A stretch of 64,000 nucleotides of DNA, taken from assembly GCF_016097555.1 (NCBI RefSeq), contig NW_024533068.1, positions 1 through 64,000 on the forward strand, given 5' to 3'. This document shows, piece by piece, positions 1-16,900 of this stretch. The notes below the pieces were generated by a model, which was not told where the DNA came from, did not search any database, and saw nothing but the letters and a program-made list of their open reading frames with translations. How positions within the stretch are numbered: the first letter of the stretch is position 1; the number at the start of each line of letters is the position of its first letter. A program made the translations under genes and the position numbers. Origin of the DNA: Gigantopelta aegis (taxonomy: Eukaryota > Mollusca > Gastropoda > Neomphalida > Peltospiridae).

Positions 1-2640
<2,640 letters not shown>

Positions 2641-4989
2641 TAAACCTAAAAGTAATTATTGGAGAATGAAGTACAAATGGATGATTGAGTCATTATGGAA
2701 AATGAGTCCATTAAGGGATAATGAAGTAAATTAATGGATGAATGAATTCATTGAGGCAAATGATACATTAATATGAATGAAATTAAGGATGAATAAATCC
2801 TTTTTATTAGAAATATAAAAAGCATTTTTTAGCTCTCAACTTTTTCAATTTAGTCAATTTGGAGGCAACACCTAGGGAAGTTATCACCTACACTCAATGT
2901 AGTCATGGGACCTATCAAGTGATTTGATTCAAGCAAAAGAAAATTTCCAAATGGAAAGCTGTAAAATTGATGTGTCTTAAAAATGGAATCGAACAACTCC
3001 AGGACCTCGGGGACAAAGATGAGGACCCAAGAGGAAGCCTATTGCCACACCCCCTTCTTTGGTTTAATAACCATTAATCCTTTGTACATACATATAATGA
3101 CATTCTTTTGGGGCAACCACCCACAATAATCCAAGCATTCCATATCCCCGGCCAGAGAGTCTTTATCTAAAACCACACCTGTCCTGTCGGATATCCTCCA
3201 CAACCGGCTCCCTTTTCCGGGCCCCCTTTAATACCCATCATTTAAATCCCACCAACTAACCCCCACAGCCAAAGGAATGTCCCTCCAAACCCAAACCCCA
3301 CAGCCAACAGGAAGTTTCCCAGTAGGGTAGCGAATTATCGGGTTTGATCGAATAAAGTCCAGAAATATTGAAAACGCATTATTGGGCTTGACTTCATGAA
3401 CCCCAGGAGCTATGACTTTTTAGAAAAGGCAACGATTATTAAGAACTGGCAAAGGAGGATTAGCCACCATAATTAAAGATAATTGTGTTGAATGTTGATC
3501 CATGTTTTAAAAATAATACAATTCAATAATAAAATAATTAAACAAAATTGTTTTTAACCAAATCTTGTTCTAATAAACAAGCTTGAAATTGAAACCCTTA
3601 CGAATTAGGCAGAGGTGTGGTTGGCATGAACAGAACACATAAAATCCAAATTAATTAAAGCAAAATATTATGGGGTTTACCACGGGTTTTAATCCAGTTC
3701 TTGGATATCACCTCATCTTAAATTCTTTGGTCAAGAAAATTATCTCATCCTCTCCGGATAAAATGTAGTGATGCATTTAGTTTTGCAAAATGTAACTTTG
3801 GTTGGGCGTGGCTTATTCAGGTTACCTTTTTGGGAACCCTATTTTAAGGTTTTTCTACGGGATTGAGGGAATACCAGTTTGCTTGGGAGTAGGAACCAAA
3901 AGAAGAGTATATTTTTAAGGGCCCCTGGAACTAAATTAATGTAGGAAGAACCCCTTTTTTTCCTTTAAAAAAATTTTTCCCAAAAAACTAAATTTTTTCC
4001 AAAAAATTTAGATTTCAAAAATTCCCAAAATTTTAAGTGGGTTTGTCCTAGCACCAGTTTTAAAAATTTTCCATTGTATTTAAAATTTATTTATTATTTT
4101 CTTCTTTAGCAAACCTTGAATTTTTTAAACAAAATTTTCCCTTTTTTTTTTACCCTCCGTTTTCTCTTCCCTTTAACCCATAAACGGGTTTAAAAATAAC
4201 AAACCCCCTTTTTTTTTCGGCATAACTTTTAAACCCAAAATTAGAAAAATATTTTGGTAAACAATTTTAAGAAAAAAAATTAAAAAAAAAAAAAGGAAAA
4301 AAAATTTAATTTTTAATCCCTTTTTTAAAACCCCCAAAAACAATTTAAAAGGGGTATTCAAAGGTTTACTGGAAAAAAATAAAAATTACTTTTTTGGTTT
4401 CCTTTTCCCAAAAGAAGGATTTAAAAAAAAAAAAAAGGGAAAGACTTTGCTAAAATGGAATAAAATTAAGGGGTGTGTTTTTCTAAAATTCATTTATGGT
4501 AAAATCCATTTTTATTGATTTTAAAAAAATTATCCTATTTAAAAAATTTTTATTTAGTTCATTTTAATAAAATTTAAAAAAAAAAAAAAAACCCAAAAAA
4601 AAGGTCAGGTCAATGGAAGTTTTTAAAAATTAAAAAACAAAAACAGAATGGGTTCCCCAGGATTAAATTTTGATTGCAAATTTATTTTATTTTTATAGGG
4701 TTACAAAAAAAAAGGTGATTTAAAATTTATTACCAATTTTGGGGGAATTTAATTAAATTGTAAGAAAATGTTATTTTCCAAATTTTTTAAAAAATAATTT
4801 GGATTGAAAGAACCATGAGAAGGGTGAATGAGGGTCCAAAAAGGGGTTGGTTTATCCTTTAAATTGAAATTAAGTTTAAAAATGATAAGATTTTGGATGA
4901 GAATTGATAAATTTTGATTAATATTATCCAAATTAAAGGGCATTGTTTACTGGAGAATATGGAGGTAAGAGATAATACTGTCATTTAAT
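2641..4989. other. Transition zone with partly inflated homopolymers, no clear gene
   Basis: Sequence texture becomes normal at about 2645-3900, worsens again at about 3950-4740 (long A and T runs), then is normal from about 4900. GC-richer stretches at 3000-3420 look gene-like, but no family could be recognised. The zone runs directly into the zinc-finger array, so any 5' part of that gene would lie in unreadable sequence. Confidence 0.6.
3120..3503 (-). other. Possible coding exon, unrecognised
   Basis: On the minus strand from an ATG at 3503 the reading starts MDQHSTQLSL and continues for over 100 codons with two or three stops, including a stretch reading KPNNAFSIFLDFIRS that looks protein-like. 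GC content is higher than in the surroundings. I do not recognise the family, and the noisy local sequence could create this by chance. Confidence 0.2.
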
Positions 4990-6940
<1,951 letters not shown>

Positions 6941-6945
6941 AACCT

Positions 6946-7375
6946 TTAACAATAGAAACATGACACAAAAGATGTTGTGTTACTGTTGAAGGGATTTAAA
7001 GAAGTACCACTTCCATTGTCAAAGGGATTTAGAGGAGATGTACCACTTCTATTGTCAAAGGGATTTAGAGGAGATGTACCACTTCCATTGTCAAAGGGAT
7101 TTAGAGGAGATGTACCACTTCTATTGTCAAAGGGATTTAGTGGGGAAGTAACACTTTCTTTGTCAAAGGGGTTTAGAGAAGTACCACTTCTATTGTCAAA
7201 GGGATTTAGAGGAGACATACCACTTCTATTTTCAAGGGGACTCAAGGGAGAGAGGCATGTCTTCTGCCATTAAGGGGATTGTAAAATGATGTAGCATTTC
7301 TCTCAAGAGTACAATTATCAGAATCACCATTGGATAAATCACATGATTTCTTTCTCTTATTTCTCCACCAAGCCA
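6946..7375 (-). CDS. Small ORF with 36-bp minisatellite encoding NPF repeats
   Basis: An ATG at about 7375 opens a basic N-terminus, MAWWRNKRKKS. After one apparent frame slip near 7250 it continues into about eight 12-residue repeats of the type SPLNPFDNRSGT, then a short tail ending at 6946. Seven repeats carry NPF, the tripeptide bound by EH-domain endocytic adaptors. Unit length variants (SLNPF against SPLNPF) differ by exactly three bases, which keeps the frame and favours coding. The opposite strand is also open across the repeat, so this is not proof. It lies in the spacer of the zinc-finger inverted repeat. Function is unknown; the endocytosis link is inference from the motif alone. 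Confidence 0.35.
6985..7245. repeat. 36-bp tandem repeat (33-bp variants), about 8 copies
   Basis: The unit on the plus strand is TCAAAGGGATTTAGAGGAGA followed by TGTACCACTTCTATTG. Copies differ by a few substitutions and by three-base deletions. Confidence 0.9.
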
Positions 7376-7669
7376 TGATAAACTACTAGGAAAGTATACT
7401 AGAAGAATATACTGGGAGACTATACTAGTATACTAAACTCTACTAATACAAACAGGGACTGTCCTATCTGAGTAGATCACTAACACAACAGTTATCATGT
7501 GAACAGATACTGTATATTATAATGTATAGCTAATATGATGAGTCAGCAATTTTTCAAAAGGTTGATAATAAACACACATAATATAAAAATATACATATAC
7601 TTGTTGCAAGATGGACACACACTGGGATGTAATGGACAGATACATATATAAGTCAATTCTCTTATTTTT

Positions 7670-8042
7670 AGTCATTTTTTTGACTCAATTTTTCAGCTAA
7701 ACTTGCAAAATCAGTTCCTTACTTGATAAATTTTGTGAAGTCTCAAAAATTTGGGATAAATTATTCCTCTCTTGTCAAGACTCTAATAGATAGATAGATG
7801 AATTAATGAATGAGCAGTGATTGGATGTATTATAATTACTTGCTGTGCTCCAGTAATAACACTTCTGGTTCCATATTTTTTATATTCAGACTCTCTGTCA
7901 CATCTACAAGAGACTTTTTGAATTCCTTCGAAAGAAGAGGAGGCACCTTTCTTTTGAATTCCTTTGACACAGTAGAGGAAGAATCAGTCTTTCCTTTACT
8001 GAAGAGGCTAACCCTTTTTTTCTTCTCTTGTCTACAAGCCAT
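7670..8042 (-). pseudogene. Diverged duplicate of the tomosyn R-SNARE 3' exons
   Basis: The block 7680-7775 (minus strand) aligns with the last tomosyn exon (11593-11743). It keeps the SLDKRG start of the SNARE helix and a TDFASLAEKLSQK-like end, but in different frames. Upstream, 8042-7846 encodes MACRQEKKKRV and a serine/lysine-rich stretch, ending at a donor-like GTAATT, in the position of the penultimate tomosyn exon. No WD part is nearby, so it is a partial duplicate. It could be a live short paralogue if the frame slips are consensus errors, but I favour a remnant. Confidence 0.5.
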
Positions 8043-8214
8043 TTAGACACATTTGAATAATACTGTACAAATGTATATTATGTCCTTTATTTATGAGAAT
8101 ATACATGTTATTACATGTTATTTGAACATCTGTCCATTGAATGACTGAATGGATGTCCTTACTGCTGACATGTTGTGTTGTGTGTACAGCCGATGTCATC
8201 ATTATATGACAACA

Positions 8215-9030
8215 GACAGTGTACAGTGTGTAATGTACAGTGTATAGTGCATAGTGTGTAGTGTGTAGTGTGTAGTGTATAGTGCATAGTGTACAGTGTA
8301 CAGTGTATAGTGTGTATGTACAGTGTATAGTGTGTAGTGTGTAGTGTATAGTGCATAGTGTACAGTGTACAGTGTATAGTGCATAGTGTACAGTGTGTAG
8401 TGTATAGTGTGTATGTACAGTGTATAGTGTGTAGTGTGTAGTGTATAGTGCATAGTGTGTAATGTACAGTGTATAGTGCATAGTGTACAGTGTGTAGTGT
8501 ATAGTGTGTATGTACAGTGTATAGTGTGTAGTGTGTAGTGTATAGTGCATAGTGTACAGTGTACAGTGTATAGTGCATAGTGTACAGTGTGTAGTGTATA
8601 GTGTGTATGTACAGTGTACAGTGTATAGTGTGTATGTACAGTGTATAGTGTGTAGTGTGTAGTGTATAGTGCATAGTGTACAGTGTACAGTGTATAGTGC
8701 ATAGTGTACAGTGTGTAGTGTATAGTGTGTATGTACAGTGTATAGTGTGTAGTGTGTAGTGTATAGTGCATAGTGTGTAATGTACAGTGTATAGTGCATA
8801 GTGTACAGTGTGTAGTGTATAGTGTGTATGTACAGTGTATAGTGTGTAGTGTGTAGTGTATAGTGCATAGTGTACAGTGTACAGTGTATAGTGTGTAGTG
8901 TGTAGTGTACAGTGTGTAGTGTACAGTGTGTAGTGTATAGTGTGTAGTGTATAGTGTGTAGTGTACAGTGTGTAGTGTGTAATGTGTAGTGTGTAGTGTG
9001 TAGCATGTAATGTGTGGTGTGTAGTGTGTA
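8215..9030. repeat. Heptamer satellite (TGTRYAG) with a 97-bp higher-order period
   Basis: The array is built of 7-bp units TGTATAG, TGCATAG, TGTACAG and TGTGTAG. A marker, TGTGTATG (a six-base unit running into the next), recurs at 8311, 8408, 8505, 8602, 8629, 8726 and 8823. The spacing is 97, 97, 97, 27, 97 and 97, i.e. thirteen heptamers plus one hexamer, with one short block of three heptamers plus the hexamer. The distal end (8890-9030) decays into simpler TGTGTAG repeats. Long minus-strand frames reading HYTLYT are by-products of the period. Confidence 0.95.
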
Positions 9031-9059
9031 GGTTAAGACAACATTATAGAAATGATACA

Positions 9060-10749
<1,690 letters not shown>

Positions 10750-10939
10750 CGTGGAACCACGTGGGTCAGGTAGCAGTATACGGAGTACTTTGATTATAAT
10801 TACCATTTTATTCATATACAAATTTCAGATTGTATCCGTTTACCTCCGTAAACGTTCTGCGTTAATTTTTTTGGGGTGGGGTATTGTTGCTAAAAATATT
10901 TATTATAAAATTTTGCACACGCAAAGTATTTTATTTAGT

Positions 10940-11000
10940 GGACGTGGTCTTTTCAAGAATACTCCTCACAAATATGAGGTCTTTCTCTAGTATGAACATT

Positions 11001-11057
<57 letters not shown>

Positions 11058-11413
11058 TGCAGTAGATGTCTTAAATCATTTCCCACACTCCTTACAAATT
11101 ACAATTAAAAGGTCTAATACCAGTTTGAGTTAGTTTATGGTACATTAGACCAGGGTTACTAGTATAACTTTTATCACAACTCTCACATTTATAACACTTT
11201 TGTTTCTTCTTATGTTGAGAAATTGTAACTGATGACTGACTGTTACCATGACAACCCATCTCTCAATGAGTTAGCATATCTGTTTCTTTGATATTATGTC
11301 GTATTCTCTGATGAGTGTTAAGATTAGCCTCAAGACTAAAGATACATTTACACTCTTGACAATGATAAGGTTTGTCATGAGTATGACAAGAACGTAAGTG
11401 ATAAGTCATCATA
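10940..11413 (-). pseudogene. Broken second copy of the zinc-finger gene N-terminal half
   Basis: 11057-11413 is near-identical to 10256-10605 of the neighbouring gene, covering the HTHDKPYHCQECKCIF finger, the HKKKQK linker and the CESCDKSYTSQYG finger. After it, on the minus strand, comes a run of about 55 A, then a fragment HTRERPHICEEY of another finger. The A-run sits inside the finger series, so it is not simply a terminal poly(A) tail. There is no room for a complete protein. Confidence 0.75.
11002..11056. repeat. Poly-T tract of about 55 bases
   Basis: Uninterrupted T run on the plus strand, inside the broken zinc-finger copy. True length is uncertain given the homopolymer problems elsewhere in the window. 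Confidence 0.9.
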
Positions 11414-11592
11414 TATCAGAGTATTTCCATACATGGCTGTAAATTGTTTACTTTGTCCACCCCTTCATGCATTGACAAATATAGTGAAGGGTTAAAACAA
11501 CAATAGAGGCAGACAAAATGGATACATACTAGAACAGAATGGACAGATATGTTGTATTGTAAAATGCACTAAAATAAAAAATGAAAACATGA

Positions 11593-12955
11593 TTATATAA
11601 TATTGTCATTTCTACAAAATCTTTTCCTTCGATATTTCTCTGCCAATTGTTCAGCTACACTTGCAAAATCAGTAGCGTCTTCCGTTAATTGTTCTGTCTG
11701 CCGCTCGAGCTCAGATAATTCCTTTCCTCTCTTGTCAAGACCCTATACATGAATGGACAGATGAATAGATGGATGGATGAATGGACAGATGAATAGATGG
11801 ACAGATTGATATTACCTCTTGTGCTCTCTTCATAGCATCATTAGACCCCCGCCCTTTGTATTGCTAGCTCCACCCCTTGTTTCTTTTTGTCTCCAATCTT
11901 TCCATCAGATTTAGTCATTGAATCGTCTCTCTTAGCAAGCGACTTCCATGCTCGACCAGCAACCACAGCGCTAACTAATAGAAAGAGAGGGAGAGTTTCT
12001 AAGACATATAGTATACAAACTTACAGTAAGCATCTCTGTTAGTTGTAGTGGGTGTGGTCAATCCGCTAAAATATATCGGAAATAATCCCTTTACTAGCAG
12101 GTGCTGGTGTATTAATTGGAAGATAAAGATCAGGGAAACAGTCTGGCAAATTTAAATTGTCATGTTTAGTAACAGAGAGACGCTGGACCTCCGAGGGAGA
12201 TGTCTGATGAATTGCTTGACCATCTCCAGAAATACGAAATGTGTATAATGCTCTAAATTAATACATTAATTAACATTTAATTATAGGGGTGTGGTTACCT
12301 TGGGTCGACTAAAGGATCATATCGAAACTGTGACAATAGTCTGAGTCCTGGTAAAGTATGCACAAGAATGACTCCAGTCGATGTCAGTGACATTAAACAA
12401 GGCAGAGAGTCACACATGTAAAAAAACCACTATGAACAACACGAGCATTTGGTATACCATGATCAACATGACTGATAACATGGTTGCCAGGGAAACCAAT
12501 ACACTAAACAAGTTACATTATAGTATGTCATTTCTTATTTCTACTTACTTTGATGGAGTCATTGGTTACCATGACAACGTAATTAGCTGGTTTTTGTGAG
12601 TCGTTTAATTCTTTAGCTGTTTGTCTTCTCCTTAAAACAGCCACTATCTCAGGTGATGATTCTAAATGGGTGTGGTTATGTATTAATTATATTAATTATA
12701 CAGGGACATACTCTTGTCTGCACTAGTCATTCTTGATTTATAAGGAGTAATTAATTGTTCTCCCACTCACTGAGAAATATTAAATCAACTACTGGAGACT
12801 TCATGTCAATTATTAACCCTATAGACAAAACAAATCATGTGACTATAAGGCAGTCATGTGACTAAAAATAGCTACCACAGAGCAAACTAGTAGTTGACTA
12901 TTATTGGAATCATGTGACTTATATAGCAAAGTCACGTGACTTTTATGTAACTTAT

Positions 12956-12994
<39 letters not shown>

Positions 12995-13857
12995 CAGAAT
13001 TAAAGGACAAAAGAACAGAGCTCTCGCTGTGTTGCTGTTACTCCGAGTTTCACGCGTTATGCGTGAAACTCGGGAGTAACGCGTGAAACTCGGAGTAACA
13101 GCAACACAGCGAGAGCTCTGTTCTTTTGTCCTTTAATTCTGTTCTAACCCGCTCTGTCTAAACGACATCGAGCACTCTTCAACAGACTTAGATACTTCAG
13201 TATATATATATATATATATATAATATTATATATATATATAATCATGTGAACAATATGGTTGCTATAGTTACCAGATGGCAATATGTCAGTTTTTGATCTC
13301 CCCTTAGACGAGTGAACAACATTAATAGTATAGACAGCAATATTACCACTGTATGTCCCCACCCACAAGGTCATTGTTGGAATACCGCCTGTAATAAAGG
13401 GGGTATGTTTAGTCAATAAGATGATATAACATTACTTTTATTGATAAACATTTGTACTAGTTCCAGACATGTGATCATGTGACCGTCAGGTAATGTGACT
13501 GACTCAAGTTTTGACATTTTGCTATAAAGACAATAAAAAATATCCATCCATTAAACAACATTATCCATCCATTTAACACTTATATCAATGAAGAGGTATC
13601 CATTAGAATATTATATATCCATTTAATATAGTATGTAACCATTAAATATACTTACTGTTTTCCAGTTGGAGGGGGAGGCTCTACGTGGGTTGCTTCCATT
13701 GCTGGGACAAATAGAGGTACTGAAGGACATCGTAATGGAGTAGTACATGATTTAGGGAATTCAGGAATTGAGGGAAACTTTTTTAATGTTTTAGAAGAAA
13801 GTTCATGAGTTAATTTTCGGACCTTGCTACTGTAAGTGTTTGGGTCAGCCAAATCTG

Positions 13858-13947
<90 letters not shown>

Positions 13948-16900
13948 TCATATATAGTCATATTCTTAACAATAACTTACACAATATACTAGTGACAGTT
14001 CCTAGTACATGCATCATTTGATTTAAAACAGTGTTTATAATAACTAATCCACGATCACTGCCGATAATAAGTCTAAAGAAAAAAAAAATGTCCATTCATT
14101 CATCTGTCTATCCATTCATTCATCCATCTGTCCATTCATTCATCCGTCTGTCCATTCATTCATCCATCTATCCATTCATTCATCCATCTGTCCATTTACT
14201 CACAGTCCAGCAGTAGCACAATACTTCAATGCAGTTACATCAACACCTTGTGTCAGTTCATTGTTGCTATAGTAACAAAAACAATGTTGAATTACATGAA
14301 AACCAGGTAACTGTTGCTCAAGTTCGTTATTAAATGACGAGAGGGGAATGACCCCTTCCTCCTCATCTCCTTCCTCAGGTATCACATTTGGTAATATCAC
14401 AGAATCATTTTTCATATCAATCATTAATGTCTGTAATAATAAACAATATTATTAACTTATAATTAACAATTAATTACCTGGGGTTTCCTTTCACATGGCA
14501 TTAATGAAAAGTCAAACACAAGAGTATGTCCAGAAACATTAGCTACACACAAATTTTGAGAATAAACGTCAAATTTTATTTGATGAATGGCAATGTCCTC
14601 AGTCTCGTTACTATGGCTACGCTGTACCATAGAGACAGCTAGATACTCTTCAGAAGGCGTGGCTCTAGGGCTACCTCTGGAGTCTAACTACTTGTTGATG
14701 TCTTTTTATGACTGTCTCCTATAGGAACTGGACTCTTTGGTTTTAGAGGTAGAAATTTCGGTGGATTTTTTGATTTCTCTTTAACAACGACTTCCTCCTC
14801 ATCAAGTTCATCGTCAATGTCGCCATCTTCTGGGAGGTCTTTGTTAGAAGACACAGGAGAAGATGAGGGGGATATTTCTGGAGACCCTTCAGAGGAAGTA
14901 ATTTTTGTGTTTTTTTGACTTTATTCTTTTTAATGCCCCTTTTTTAGCTTTGCCAAGTATTGATTTCCTCTTTGTGCTTTGTACAAACTTTTTTCTTTCT
15001 TCTCCAATATCAAGATGTGTAGCTCCGCCTCCTGATAAGATGGGTTTCGCTTCTGTAGAGTCCAAGTTATTTTCATCAGTGTTATCAGGGGGTGTGGTCA
15101 AAATGGTAGGTGTGGTAACTTCGTCATTTCTTTGTGGTGATGATCCTGATGATTCTCTCCTCTCCTTTATTGCAGAAACTACTGAAACACGTGGAGATTG
15201 GCTATGAGGAGAACTAGTCCCGGGGGGTGTGGTTACGTGGAGGAGGAGTTATACCAGGATGAATGATAAAAGATGTATTGAAGTAACAAGATGTAGAAAT
15301 TGTGAACAATGGCTGCATAATAACTACAAAGAACATGGTCAAACCTTTATTCATCCATTGTTTACCATCCATCTATTTACTATATCCATTTATCCATTCA
15401 TCCTTTCATCCCTCCATTTATTCTTTCATTCATCCATTTATTCTTTCATTTATCCATTTACTTTACCTGATCGACAAAACCATAATCTAACTGAACCATC
15501 TAAATGTCTATAAAATGAATGTTATATTAATTATTAGTGGGTATGGTTAATTACCCAGTAATAATGAGATCAGTCCAAGGGTCAGGTGATTCTTGTCCCC
15601 ATTTTCCTCCTCTAATTGGCCATTGCTATAAATATGGATCCATAAAAGATATGCATCTATTTATCTAACTACACTTAGTCTACAAAGTATTATACATCCA
15701 TTCCTACAAGTTATGTATCCATTATTAAATTATACATCCATTCCTACAATTTATGTATCCATTATTAAATTATACATCCATTCCTACAAGTTATGTATCC
15801 ATTATTAAATTATACATCCATTCCTACAATTTATGTATCCATTATTAAATTATACATCCATTCCTACAAGTTATGTATCCATTATTAAATTATACATCCA
15901 TTTCTACAAATTATGTATTCATTATAAATTTTACATCCATTCCTACAATTTATGTATCCATTACTAAATTATACATCCATTCCTACAAGTTATGTATCCA
16001 TTATTAAATTATACATCCATTTCTACAAATTATGTATTCATTATTAAATTATACATCCATTCCTACAATTTATGTATCCATTACTAAATTATACATCCAT
16101 TCCTACAAGTTATGTATCCATTATTAAATTATACATCCATTCCTACAATTTATGTATCCATACTTTAGTAGAAGCTGATTGATGAGGTAATTTAGACTTA
16201 ACAGAATGTAATTGAGCAACAAAGTCATCAGGACAGTTACCACAATATTCTAATGATGTCACTGGTGTTGTGTGAATATCAAAGGAAAATGGCAATGTAA
16301 AATTTGGTATACTATGATGAAGAAAGGGTTAAAATAGAGAGTACCAGGTGATGTCATGTCACCTTACCTCTGTGTTTGTAAGTCATAAACTAGTAATTGT
16401 GACTTTGTTAAGACTACAATAGCAAATTCCTTCTGATAGTCTGCGAATGGATATAAGAGGAAATGAATAAATATAAAAGGAAAGGAATAAATATAAGAGG
16501 AAATGAATAAATATAAGAGGAAATGAATAGAGAAAACAGACTTGATTGATGGATATATATATATATAAGAAATGGACACATACAAACCTGTTACATATGG
16601 TGTATTAGGTAAGCATTTAAATTGAACAATATGTTCATTAAAACTCAACATGTGTGTTTTTAGAGAATTATAGAGCGTCAACGATCGAATACCAAGTCCA
16701 TCACTTCAGGAAATCCTCCGCTAAATATAAGAAGAGACTCAGACTCAAGATGAAAACCACTGAAGCTGTCCTATTGGAGAGGAGTGGCCAGCTAAAGAGA
16801 GTTGTATATTATAATATGAACACTGTTCCTATATATTATACCATGAGGGTTATACACTTTGTCAGGTTTGCCTTCGTGCTTCACATTAAATTCAGCAATA

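Noticed and set aside
6985-9030. CRISPR array
   Set aside because: Direct repeats have no unique spacers of constant length and the genes are clearly eukaryotic.
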